A stretch of DNA of 35,248 bases from Janibacter anophelis NBRC 107843 (GTDB lineage Bacteria; Actinomycetota; Actinomycetes; Actinomycetales; Dermatophilaceae). Shown in pieces: positions 15,615 through 23,902 of this stretch. Location: the NCBI RefSeq assembly GCF_001570945.1, contig NZ_BCSQ01000037.1, positions 1 through 35,248 on the forward strand, in the 5' to 3' direction. Numbering within the stretch: the first letter of the stretch is position 1; the number at the start of each line of letters is the position of its first letter. Under the pieces are notes generated by a model. That model saw nothing but the letters and a program-made list of their open reading frames with translations. It did no database searches and had not been told where the DNA came from. The translations under genes and the position numbers were made by a program.

Positions 15615-15998
15615 GTGACTCTCTCCCGACAGTGCTCCCGTGCCGCGTGTGGGCGACCGGCTGCCGGGACCCTCACCTACGTCTACTCCGACTCCACGGT
15701 CGTGCTGGGCCCGCTCGCCACCTACGCGGAGCCGCACGCCTACGACCTGTGCGAGGACCACGCCCAGCGCCTCACCGCCCCCCGCGGGTGGGACGTCGTG
15801 CGTCTGGCCACCGACCAGCCCGCGCCCGCGACCTTCGACGACCTCGTGGCCGTCGCCGAGGCCGTGCGGCAGCGGCCGGAGCCGCGGACCGACTCCGAGC
15901 GCACGGCGCACCTGCCGACGACCGCCCGGCCCGAGCCGCTCGGGATCACCGAGACCCGGCGGCGCGGCCACCTGCGGGTCCTGCGCGACGAGGACTGA
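15615..15998 (+). CDS. DUF3499 family protein
   Basis: A 127-residue protein. The N-terminal half has a small zinc-ribbon look: Cys7 and Cys12 (RQCSRAACGRPA) pair with Cys46 and His49 (YDLCEDHAQRL). TLTYVYSDSTVVLGPLATY between them is a well-conserved DUF3499 segment. The C-terminal half is polar and probably flexible. The family is actinobacterial and lies between whiB and manB in several lineages. The function is unknown; a nucleic-acid- or protein-binding role is only a guess from the zinc-ribbon-like Cys pattern. The start is fixed by the promoter box six bases upstream. Confidence 0.85.
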   Translation: MTLSRQCSRAACGRPAAGTLTYVYSDSTVVLGPLATYAEPHAYDLCEDHAQRLTAPRGWDVVRLATDQPAPATFDDLVAVAEAVRQRPEPRTDSERTAHLPTTARPEPLGITETRRRGHLRVLRDED

Positions 15999-16037
15999 TC
16001 CCTCGCGGGCCGGCGGCGAGCGGTCGCCGGGGACAAC

Positions 16038-16043
16038 TAGGCT
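16038..16043 (+). promoter_or_regulatory. -10 box of manB operon (leaderless type)
   Basis: TAGGCT lies seven bases before GTG 16051. It probably drives manB, the Trm112-like gene, the SIS gene and mycothione reductase. Confidence 0.55.
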
Positions 16044-16050
16044 GAGCCGC

Positions 16051-17484
16051 GTGACCACCAAGCTCAGCGACTTCGTCAAGGCGTATGACGTGCGTGGCGT
16101 CGTACCGGACCAGCTCAACATCGACGTGGCCCACGCCCTCGGCGCGGCCTTTGCGGAGGTCGTCGCCCTCGCGGACGGTGCGTCCGCGGTCGTCATCGGC
16201 CACGACATGCGGCCGAGCTCGCCCGAGCTCGTCGACGCCCTGGCCCGCGGCATCACCGCGCGCGGCGTCGACGCGGTGCTCATCGGGCTGTCGAGCACCG
16301 ACGGCCTCTACTACGCCAGCGGCGCCCTGGGCCTGCCCGGCGCGATGTTCACCGCGAGCCACAACCCCGCGAAGTACAACGGGATCAAGTTCTGCCGCTC
16401 CGGGGCGCGGCCGGTCGGTCAGGACACCGGCCTGGCCGACATCCGTGACCTGGCCCAGCAGCACCTCGACGGGGGCGTCTCCGCCTTCGACGGGGTGCGC
16501 CCCGGCACGATCACCGAGCGGGACGTCCTCGCCGACTACGCGGGCTTCCTGCGCGGGCTGGTCGACCTGTCCGGCAGCCGCCCGCTGCGCGTCACGGTCG
16601 ACGCGGGCAACGGCATGGGCGGCCTGACGGTCCCCGCCGTCCTCGGCACCGGATCCGGTCTGCCCGAGCTGCCCCTGACGATCGACCCGATGTACTTCGA
16701 GCTCGACGGCACCTTCCCCAACCACGAGGCCAACCCGCTCGACCCCAAGAACATCGTCGACCTGCAGGATCGGGTCCGCTCCCACGGCGCCGACATCGGC
16801 ATCGCCTTCGACGGGGACGCCGACCGGTGCTTCGTCGTGGACGAGCAGGGCAACCCGGTGAGCCCCAGCGCGATCACCGCGATGATCGCCCGGCGCGAGA
16901 TCGCCCGGGAGGTCGCCGCCGGCCGCTCGGCCGCGGGCGTGGCCATCATCCACAACGCGATCACCTCGGCCGCCGTGCCGGAGATCATCGCCGAGGACGG
17001 CGCCACCCCCGTGCGCACGCGGGTCGGGCACTCCTACGTCAAGTCGGTCATGAGCGAGCACGACGCCGTCTTCGGTGGCGAGCACTCCGCCCACTACTAC
17101 TTCCGTGACTTCTGGTTCGCCGACACCGGCATGCTCGCCGCGATGCACGTCCTCGCCGCGCTGGGCGAGAGCGACGCGCCGCTCAGCGAGGTCATGGCCC
17201 CCTTCGAGCGCTACGTCGCCTCCGGCGAGATCAACTCGACCGTCGCCGACGCCGCCGCGGTGACCGAGGTGGTGCGGGAGCGCTTCGTCACCGACGGCAC
17301 GACGGTCGACGAGCTCGACGGCCTGACGGTGACCCACGAGGGCTCGGACGCGGAGCCGATGTGGTGGTTCAACCTGCGCCCGAGCAACACCGAGCCGCTG
17401 CTGCGGCTGAACGTCGAGGCCGCCGACGAGGCGACGATGGCCCGCGTGCGCGACGATGTCCTGACGACGATCCGGGAGGCCTGA
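16051..17484 (+). CDS. manB: Phosphomannomutase/phosphoglucomutase
   Basis: A 477-residue alpha-D-phosphohexomutase that interconverts mannose-6-phosphate and mannose-1-phosphate (possibly also the glucose pair), feeding GDP-mannose for glycolipids and glycoproteins. All four active-site loops are present: the phosphoserine loop TASHNPAKYNG with Ser103, the Mg-binding loop DGDADRC (Asp254, Asp256, Asp258), the sugar-recognition loop GEHSAHYYF (Glu344, His345, Ser346), and the phosphate-binding loop RPSNTEP (443-449). The length is normal. GTG 16051 follows TAGGCT by seven bases. One base separates it from the Trm112-like gene. Position and neighbours match mycobacterial manB (Rv3257c) as I recall. 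Confidence 0.93.
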   Translation: MTTKLSDFVKAYDVRGVVPDQLNIDVAHALGAAFAEVVALADGASAVVIGHDMRPSSPELVDALARGITARGVDAVLIGLSSTDGLYYASGALGLPGAMFTASHNPAKYNGIKFCRSGARPVGQDTGLADIRDLAQQHLDGGVSAFDGVRPGTITERDVLADYAGFLRGLVDLSGSRPLRVTVDAGNGMGGLTVPAVLGTGSGLPELPLTIDPMYFELDGTFPNHEANPLDPKNIVDLQDRVRSHGADIGIAFDGDADRCFVVDEQGNPVSPSAITAMIARREIAREVAAGRSAAGVAIIHNAITSAAVPEIIAEDGATPVRTRVGHSYVKSVMSEHDAVFGGEHSAHYYFRDFWFADTGMLAAMHVLAALGESDAPLSEVMAPFERYVASGEINSTVADAAAVTEVVRERFVTDGTTVDELDGLTVTHEGSDAEPMWWFNLRPSNTEPLLRLNVEAADEATMARVRDDVLTTIREA

Positions 17485-17485
17485 C

Positions 17486-17677
17486 ATGAGCGAGTGGACG
17501 ATCGAACCCTGGCTGCGCGAGATCCTGCGCTGCCCCGCGTGCCGCTCCGCCCTGCGCGACGAGACCGGGGCATCCGGTCCGGAGCTCGTGTGCACCGGCG
17601 CCGACTGCGGCCTGGCCTACCGGGTCGAGGACGGCATCCCGGTCCTCCTCGTCGACGAGGCCCGGCCGAGGGCCTGA
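17486..17677 (+). CDS. Trm112-like small zinc-ribbon protein
   Basis: A 63-residue protein with four cysteines: Cys16 and Cys19 (ILRCPACRSAL), and Cys36 and Cys41 (LVCTGADCGLAY). The C-terminal YRVEDGIPVLLVDEARP is the typical Trm112/UPF0434 ending. Trm112 in eukaryotes and archaea activates several methyltransferases, while the bacterial protein has no settled role. A GGGAGG inside the end of manB serves as ribosome-binding site, and the ATG is one base after the manB stop. The conserved manB-Trm112-SIS order points to co-expression with mannose metabolism; a direct link is an inference. Confidence 0.88.
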   Translation: MSEWTIEPWLREILRCPACRSALRDETGASGPELVCTGADCGLAYRVEDGIPVLLVDEARPRA

Positions 17678-17684
17678 GGCGACC

Positions 17685-18863
17685 ATGGCCCCCTTCGACG
17701 AGACCCTGCTCGACGACGAAGGGCGCCGTCGGGCCGTCGACCCGAGCGACCTGCTGCGGGCCCTCGCCGGTGCCGGCGCGCAGGTGCGCCGCGCGCTGAC
17801 GCTCGCCGAGGAGACCGACCTGACGCGCGTCGCCGGAGGCGAGCGGCCCCGGGCGGTGCACGTCGCGGCCGTCGGCGGCGCCGAGTCGGTCAGCACCGTG
17901 CTCGACCTGCTCGTCTCCCGCAGCGGGCCCGTCCTGCTCACCTGCGACGGCTCCGGCCCGCTGCCCGGGTGGGTCGGTGCCCTCGACCTCGTCATCGCGA
18001 TCTCCCTGTCGGGTCGGGCCGAGGGCCCCGTGCGCCAGGTCCGCGAGGCGGCCCGGCGCGGGGCGCACGTGCTGACCATCGGGGCCCCCGACAGCCCGCT
18101 CGCCGCTGCCGCAGCCGGGGCCCGCGGGGTGCACCTGCCCATGGACCTCGGCGTCGGCCACTCGCGAGCAGCGTTGTGGGGCATGGCCGCTCGTGCCGTC
18201 CTGGCAGCCAGTGCCTGCGGGATCGTCGACGTGCGCGCCTCGGTCCTGGCCGCCGTCGCGGACCGGCTCGACGAGCAGGCCGAACGCTTCCGACCCGACG
18301 CGGAGTACTTCGTCAACCCCGCCAAGACCCTCGCGGTGGAGCTGTCCGCGCTCGCTCCCGTGGTCCTCGGGGACGGCCCGGTGACCGGCGTCGCGGCCCG
18401 CCGCACGAGCGCGATGCTCGCCCGGACCGCCCGCACCCCGGCGACCTGGGGGCGGCTGCCCGACGCCGCCGCGCAGGTCGTGGCCTGCCTGTCCGGTCCC
18501 TACGCCGACGCGGGGACCGCGCCGGACGGCGGCCGCGACATCTTCGCCGACCCCTACCTCGACGGGCCCGTCGGACCCCGGCTGGGGCTGCTCTTCCTGC
18601 GCGACCCCGTGCCCACGCCCGAGGACGACGCGGGCGAGCTCGAGCGGCACAACACCGCCCAGTCCGTGGCCGACCACGCGACAGCATCGGGTGTGCGGGT
18701 CATCGAGCACGTGGCCGGTCCCGGTCACGACCTCGAGCGGCTGGCCGAGCTGGTCGCCTTGACGGACTTCGCGAGCGCCTACCTCGCGATCGGCCACGGC
18801 CTCGACCCGGCGTGCACGCCGGGCATCTCCGACCTGCACCTGCCACAGAAGGCACCTGAGTGA
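17685..18863 (+). CDS. SIS-domain protein of the PGI/PMI family
   Basis: A 392-residue protein with an N-terminal SIS fold (VHVAAVGGAESVSTVLDLL; LVIAISLSGRAEGPVRQVRE near residue 105) and a C-terminal bact_PGI_C-type domain. It resembles the product between manB and manA in mycobacteria (Rv3256c, from memory). Genuine bifunctional glucose/mannose-phosphate isomerases have an NEN-x-K plus ELNHNE segment supplying the catalytic Glu. Here the NPAKTLAVEL part is kept, but the next stretch reads RRTSAMLARTARTPATWGRL with no such Glu motif. It may bind a sugar phosphate without isomerising it, or the catalytic residue may have shifted. It lies seven bases after the Trm112-like gene and overlaps mycothione reductase by GTGA. 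Confidence 0.78.
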   Translation: MAPFDETLLDDEGRRRAVDPSDLLRALAGAGAQVRRALTLAEETDLTRVAGGERPRAVHVAAVGGAESVSTVLDLLVSRSGPVLLTCDGSGPLPGWVGALDLVIAISLSGRAEGPVRQVREAARRGAHVLTIGAPDSPLAAAAAGARGVHLPMDLGVGHSRAALWGMAARAVLAASACGIVDVRASVLAAVADRLDEQAERFRPDAEYFVNPAKTLAVELSALAPVVLGDGPVTGVAARRTSAMLARTARTPATWGRLPDAAAQVVACLSGPYADAGTAPDGGRDIFADPYLDGPVGPRLGLLFLRDPVPTPEDDAGELERHNTAQSVADHATASGVRVIEHVAGPGHDLERLAELVALTDFASAYLAIGHGLDPACTPGISDLHLPQKAPE

Positions 18864-20281
18864 TTGACGTCGACATCGCGGTCATCGGCAGCGGATCGGG
18901 CAACACCCTGCTCACCGATGACCTCGCGGACAAGACCTTCGCGATGATCGAGGGCGGTGAGGTCTTCGGCGGCACCTGCCTCAACGTCGGGTGCATCCCG
19001 ACCAAGATGTTCGTCCACGTCGCCGAGATCGCCACCGCCGTGCGCGAAGGGGGGCGCCTCGGGGTCGACGCGACGCTCCAGGGAGTGCGCTACGAGGACG
19101 TGCGCGACCGCGTCTTCGGCCGCATCGACCCGATCGCCGCTGCGGGGGAGGCCTACCGCCGCGACGGGGACAACGTGCACCTCCTGCGCGGACGGGCGCG
19201 GTTCACCGGCCCCCTCGAGCTCGAGGTCGAGATGCGTGACGGCACGACCGAGCACGTGCGGGCGGGGCAGGTGGTCATCGCCTCGGGCTCCCATGCGACG
19301 TGGCCCGAGGACCTGGGCGCCGCCGCCCACCGCGAAGGCATCACGATCCACACCTCCGACACGGTCATGCGGCTGCCGGAGCGTCCCCGGCGGATGCTCG
19401 TCGTCGGAGGCGGGTACATCGCGATGGAGATGGCGCACGTCTTCTCCGCCTTCGGCACCGAGGTCGTCGTCTCCTCGCGCAGCGGTCTGCTGCGCCACCA
19501 GGACACCGACATCGCCGAGGCCTTCACCACCGCCGCGCGCGAGCAGTGGGACGTGCGCACCGGCACCGTCGTCACCGACCTGCACCGGAGCGACGAGGGC
19601 ATCTCGGTGACGCTCTCGGACGGGTCGGTGGTCGTCACCGACGTCGTGCTCGCCGCGACCGGACGCCGCCCGAGCACCCACCACATGGGGTTGGACCTTG
19701 CCGGCGTCGAGGTCCACGACGACGACCGCATCGTCGTCGACGAGCACGGCCGGACCACCGCGGCAGGGGTGTGGTCCCTCGGGGACGCCAGCTCCCCCTT
19801 CCAGCTCAAGCACGTGGCCAACCACGAGGCGCGGGTCGTCGCCCACAACCTGGCCCACCCGCAGGACCTGCGCTCCTTCACGCACTCCGCCGTGCCGGCG
19901 GCCGTCTTCACCCACCCCCAGATCGCGTCCGTCGGGCTCACCGAGGAGCAGGCGCGGGCGCAGGGCATCGACGTCACCGTCAAGGTGCAGCAGTACGGCG
20001 ACACGGCGTACGGCTGGGCGATGGAGGACACGACGAGCCTGTGCAAGGTCATCGCCGACCGCCGCACGGGTCACCTCGTCGGTGGCCACCTCATCGGTCC
20101 GGAGGCGTCCACGCTCATCCAGCCGCTCATCCAGATGATGGCCTTCGACCAGCCCGTGGCCGAGATGGTGAGCGGCCAGTACTGGATCCACCCGGCGCTG
20201 ACCGAGGTCGTGGAGAATGCGCTGCTCGGCCTCGACCTCAACCCGAGCGAGGACCTCAGCGAGTCGCCGCCGTTGGCGTGA
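18860..20281 (+). CDS. mtr: Mycothione reductase
   Basis: A 473-residue FAD- and NADPH-dependent pyridine nucleotide-disulfide reductase. The N-terminal FAD loop is VIGSGSGNTLL (the usual GGG/GSG pattern of Mtr). The redox disulfide is Cys40 and Cys45 in GGTCLNVGCIPTK, the NADPH-binding loop is VVGGGYIAMEMAHVF, and the C-terminal His-Glu pair is His444 and Glu449 in HPALTEVVENALL. The SGSGN start and the YWIHPALTE end distinguish mycothione reductase from lipoamide and glutathione reductases. The enzyme reduces mycothione to mycothiol in the cytosol. It starts at GTG 18860, overlapping the previous stop by four bases. Its place in a mannose-phosphate operon is unusual and suggests co-expression rather than a shared pathway. 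Confidence 0.9.
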   Translation: MIDVDIAVIGSGSGNTLLTDDLADKTFAMIEGGEVFGGTCLNVGCIPTKMFVHVAEIATAVREGGRLGVDATLQGVRYEDVRDRVFGRIDPIAAAGEAYRRDGDNVHLLRGRARFTGPLELEVEMRDGTTEHVRAGQVVIASGSHATWPEDLGAAAHREGITIHTSDTVMRLPERPRRMLVVGGGYIAMEMAHVFSAFGTEVVVSSRSGLLRHQDTDIAEAFTTAAREQWDVRTGTVVTDLHRSDEGISVTLSDGSVVVTDVVLAATGRRPSTHHMGLDLAGVEVHDDDRIVVDEHGRTTAAGVWSLGDASSPFQLKHVANHEARVVAHNLAHPQDLRSFTHSAVPAAVFTHPQIASVGLTEEQARAQGIDVTVKVQQYGDTAYGWAMEDTTSLCKVIADRRTGHLVGGHLIGPEASTLIQPLIQMMAFDQPVAEMVSGQYWIHPALTEVVENALLGLDLNPSEDLSESPPLA

Positions 20282-20333
20282 GCTGCCCCCTTCGCCGTAC
20301 CCGCGTCGACACCAGTGGAGGCCGCCGTCCCGT

Positions 20334-20339
20334 TACGCT
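20334..20339 (+). promoter_or_regulatory. -10 box ahead of leaderless uORF and DUF808 gene
   Basis: TACGCT lies six bases before GTG 20346, which opens a 12-codon ORF overlapping the DUF808 start. Confidence 0.5.
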
Positions 20340-20345
20340 AAGCGC

Positions 20346-20384
20346 GTGCTGACGACCCACGAGACCACCGGACCCATCCGATGA
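20346..20384 (+). CDS. Short leaderless upstream ORF (12 aa)
   Basis: GTG 20346 lies six bases after TACGCT and encodes VLTTHETTGPIR, then TGA at 20382-20384. The stop overlaps ATG 20381 of the DUF808 gene as ATGA. No Shine-Dalgarno sequence precedes that ATG (the bases are GACCCATCCG). The main gene could therefore be translated by coupling from this leaderless mini-ORF. Three Thr codons near the start are not enough to argue for amino-acid attenuation. It may still be a chance reading frame. Confidence 0.4.
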   Translation: MLTTHETTGPIR

Positions 20385-21346
20385 GCGGCGGCCTCGTCGC
20401 GCTCCTCGACGACATCTCGGTGCTGGCGCGCGCCGCCGCGGCCTCGGTCGACGACGTCGCGGCCGCCTCGGGCCGTGCGAGCGTCAAGGCGGCGGGAGTC
20501 GTCGTCGACGACACCGCCGTCACCCCGCGCTACATCGAGGGCGTGGACCCCAAGCGCGAGTTGCCGATCATCAAGCGGATCACCATCGGGTCGCTGCGCA
20601 ACAAGCTGGTCTTCATCGTCCCGGCGATCCTGCTGCTCAACGCCTTCATCCCCTGGCTGCTCTCGCCGCTGCTCATGCTCGGTGGCACGTACCTGTGCTT
20701 CGAGGGCGCGGAGAAGATCTGGGAGAAGGTCTCCGGCCACGGACGCGAGGCCGAGGAGGAGGCCGCCGCCCAGGACGAGGACACGATCGTCAAGGGTGCG
20801 GTCACGACCGACTTCATCCTCTCCGCCGAGATCATGGTCATCTCGCTCAAGGCCGTCCTCGACGAGGGCCTCAACGACTCGTTCTGGTACCTCCTGGCCG
20901 TCATGCTCGTCGTCGCCATCGCGATCACGTTCGTCGTCTACGGCACCGTCGGTCTCATCGTCAAGATGGACGACATCGGGCTGGCCCTCAGCAAGCGCGA
21001 GTCCGGACTGTCGCAGACGATCGGGCGCGGACTGGTCACCGGGATGCCCAAGCTGCTCACCGTCCTGTCCGTCGTCGGCGTCGCCGCGATGCTCTGGGTG
21101 GGTGGCCACATCATCCTCGTCGGCCTCGAGGAGACCGGTTGGCTGCCGCAGCCGTACGAGTTCGTCCACCACCTCGAGGTGCTCGTCCACGACGCGACCG
21201 GCGCCCTCGGGGGGATCCTCGGCTGGCTGACCAACACCGTCGGCTCGGCGATCCTCGGGCTGCTCGTCGGGGCCGTTGTCGTCGCGATCATGCACGTGCT
21301 CCCCTTCGGCAAGAAGCACGAAGGGGAGGGTGCCGCCGCGCACTGA
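20381..21346 (+). CDS. DUF808 (YedI-like) membrane protein
   Basis: A 321-residue inner-membrane protein. The N-terminus MSGGLVALLDDISVLARAAA, then KAAGVVVDDTAVTPRYIEG and LPIIKRITIGSLRNKL, is diagnostic of DUF808/YedI. Five or six hydrophobic helices follow, including LVFIVPAILLLNAFIPWLL and the final VGSAILGLLVGAVVVAIMHV. The MLGGTYLCFEGAEKIWEKV segment is also conserved in the family. The function is unknown in E. coli as well. The start is certain from family alignment, which makes the missing ribosome-binding site notable. It is transcribed in the same direction as ahcY, but ahcY has its own promoter and leader. Confidence 0.9.
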   Translation: MSGGLVALLDDISVLARAAAASVDDVAAASGRASVKAAGVVVDDTAVTPRYIEGVDPKRELPIIKRITIGSLRNKLVFIVPAILLLNAFIPWLLSPLLMLGGTYLCFEGAEKIWEKVSGHGREAEEEAAAQDEDTIVKGAVTTDFILSAEIMVISLKAVLDEGLNDSFWYLLAVMLVVAIAITFVVYGTVGLIVKMDDIGLALSKRESGLSQTIGRGLVTGMPKLLTVLSVVGVAAMLWVGGHIILVGLEETGWLPQPYEFVHHLEVLVHDATGALGGILGWLTNTVGSAILGLLVGAVVVAIMHVLPFGKKHEGEGAAAH

Positions 21347-21378
21347 GCGGCCGAAGGTGCGAGGGGCGCCGACCCGTC

Positions 21379-21384
21379 TAGACT
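21379..21384 (+). promoter_or_regulatory. -10 box of ahcY
   Basis: TAGACT precedes a leader of roughly 78 bases before GTG 21470. Unlike most genes here, ahcY is not leaderless. Confidence 0.5.
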
Positions 21385-21392
21385 GTCGGCAG

Positions 21393-21462
21393 CCGGCGTG
21401 GGTGATGACCCGCGAGAGCCCAGAAGGGTCGCGCCGGGTCCGAACCCCACCCGTCACAGGAG
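21393..21462 (+). promoter_or_regulatory. Structured ahcY leader, candidate riboregulator
   Basis: The leader can fold into a three-way junction. The closing stem is CCGGCG (21393-21398) with CGCCGG (21432-21437). Inside are two hairpins: GGGT/ACCC (21400-21403, 21408-21411) and GCCC/GGGT (21418-21421, 21426-21429). A competing hairpin GGGT/ACCC (21436-21439, 21444-21447) uses the 3' side of the closing stem, so two folds exclude each other. AGGAG at 21458-21462 is the ribosome-binding site, seven bases before GTG. I do not recognise the known SAH riboswitch consensus in it. Pairings were found by eye. Confidence 0.4.
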
Positions 21463-21469
21463 TTTTCAC

Positions 21470-22921
<1,452 letters not shown>

Positions 22922-22996
22922 GGTTCATTGTCCGGGGTGGGTCCATACCCGCTCGGCTGAGTCTCGTGACGAGGCCCGGGCACGACGCCGCGCTGG

Positions 22997-23055
22997 GGAA
23001 AAGCCCGGACGACTTCGCACGCATCTCGCGGTGCCGGAGGAGTCCGGGCTTTTCC
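22997..23055 (+). terminator. Intrinsic terminator of ahcY with a large loop
   Basis: GGAAAAGCCCGGAC (22997-23010) pairs perfectly with GTCCGGGCTTTTCC (23042-23055), a 14-bp stem with a TTTT run on the 3' arm. The loop is 31 bases and holds a small inner helix (GCAC 23017-23020, GTGC 23031-23034). The symmetric A and T runs mean it could also stop minus-strand transcripts from the SMR operon. The rest of the gap, 23056-23174, shows nothing I recognise. Confidence 0.75.
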
Positions 23056-23174
23056 TTGATTCGCGCGACGCCGTCCCCGGGCCTCGCGCAACCTCAGGCG
23101 CGCAGGTACCCGGGGAGATGCGCGGTCGGCGGTTCGTCAGGCGCGCAGCCGCCCGGGCGGATGTGCGAAGGGGG

Positions 23175-23504
23175 TCACTCGTCCGGGCGGGAGGGCAGGA
23201 CCTTCAGGCCGATGACGGCGGCGACGATGCCGGTGAGGAGCAGGGCCTTGGCGGGGGAGAAGGTCTCGTCACCCGTGGCCATCGCCCAGATGACGGTCAG
23301 GGCGGCACCGACCCCGGTCCACACCGCGTAACCGGTGCCGATGGGGATGGTGCGCACGGCGTGGCCCAGTCCGCCCATGCTCAGGGCGAGGGCGACGACG
23401 AAGACACAGGTCGCGAGCGGGGCGCTGAACCCGTCGGACCGGCCGAGCGCGGTGGCCCAGACGGCCTCGAGGACGGCGCTGACGAGCAGGACCACCCACG
23501 GCAT
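23175..23504 (-). CDS. SMR family exporter subunit, second gene of pair
   Basis: A 109-residue four-helix membrane protein of the small multidrug resistance family. The membrane Glu13 in LLVSAVLEAVWATALG is the proton/substrate-coupling residue. IPIGTGYAVWTGVGAALTVI matches the SugE/Gdx subgroup more than EmrE. It begins one base after the stop of the other SMR gene, so the two form a heterodimeric pair. The upstream guanidine-III riboswitch implies guanidinium, or related compounds, as substrate; this is an inference from regulation. The C-terminal PSRPDE is hydrophilic, so the topology may be opposite to that of its partner. Confidence 0.9.
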   Translation of the reverse strand: MPWVVLLVSAVLEAVWATALGRSDGFSAPLATCVFVVALALSMGGLGHAVRTIPIGTGYAVWTGVGAALTVIWAMATGDETFSPAKALLLTGIVAAVIGLKVLPSRPDE

Positions 23505-23505
23505 C

Positions 23506-23820
23506 TCAGGCCACCACCTTCAGGCCGGCGACGCAGGCGACGAGCAGGACGACCAGACCCAGGCGGGCCGGGGAGGCGACCTCGTCCCCCTTCGCCATGG
23601 ACCAGACGACGGTGAGGCTGGCGCCGATCCCGACCCACACGGCGTAGGCGGTGCCCGTCGGCAGGCCGGTCATGGCCCACGCCAGCCCGAGCATGCTCAG
23701 GACGAGGGCGACGGCGAAGAGGACGGTGGGGCCGCGGCGGGTGAAACCACGGGAGGCGGACAGGGCGCCCGCCCAGACGGCCTCGAGCATCCCCGAGACG
23801 ATGAGCACGAACCAGGACAT
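23506..23820 (-). CDS. SMR family exporter subunit, SugE/Gdx-like, first gene of pair
   Basis: A 104-residue four-helix SMR protein. MSWFVLIVSGMLEAVWAGAL with Glu13, then GFTRRGP, LSMLGLAWAMTGLPTGTAYA and VWVGIGASLTVVW, closely resembles E. coli SugE/Gdx, a guanidinium exporter. It is the riboswitch-proximal gene of a pair. ATG 23820 follows GAGGGAG, which sits in a hairpin (23823-23840) and so can be masked. The longer open frame upstream reads through the riboswitch and is not coding. In mycobacteria the sahH-mtrA interval carries tmk instead (from memory), so this operon looks like a lineage-specific insertion. Confidence 0.92.
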   Translation of the reverse strand: MSWFVLIVSGMLEAVWAGALSASRGFTRRGPTVLFAVALVLSMLGLAWAMTGLPTGTAYAVWVGIGASLTVVWSMAKGDEVASPARLGLVVLLVACVAGLKVVA

Positions 23821-23822
23821 CA

Positions 23823-23876
23823 GGACTCCCTCGTGAGTCCGTCTTGTCGTGGTGCGGGTACGGCTCCCTCGTCCGC
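23823..23876 (-). promoter_or_regulatory. Guanidine-III (ykkC-III) riboswitch
   Basis: Read on the minus strand, the leader contains CGGACGAGGGAGCCGTACCC, then six bases, then GACAAGACGGAC (aptamer about 23876-23837). These match the conserved blocks of the guanidine-III riboswitch as I remember them (GGACGAGG, GCCGUACCC, GACAAGACGG), in the correct order and spacing. The CCGT and ACGG blocks can form the class's pseudoknot. The last GGAC of the aptamer also starts a 6-bp hairpin GGACTC/GAGTCC (23840-23823) that buries the GAGGGAG ribosome-binding site. Guanidine binding would hold the GGAC strand and expose the site, an ON switch. The downstream SMR exporters are the expected regulon. Confidence 0.88.
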
Positions 23877-23902
23877 AGGCCCGGTCGTGGGCCTCGTGGA
23901 CC

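Noticed and set aside
21399-21414. T-box-like string (GTGGGTGATGACCCGCG) in the ahcY leader
   Set aside because: It lacks the invariant GGUGG-ACC antiterminator core, and the gene is not an aminoacyl-tRNA synthetase or amino-acid gene.
21385-21469. Known SAH riboswitch upstream of ahcY
   Set aside because: The conserved GAGGAGCG...GCCAGGCUCG blocks I remember are not present. The leader is reported as an unassigned structure.
23056-23174. Possible small gene in the ahcY-SMR convergent gap
   Set aside because: No start with a ribosome-binding site or leaderless box, and no recognisable peptide.
23821-23893. Guanidine-II (mini-ykkC) riboswitch, suggested by two hairpins whose loops begin ACGA
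   Set aside because: The ACGA loops are not closed by the required GG/CC pairs, and the guanidine-III blocks match much better.
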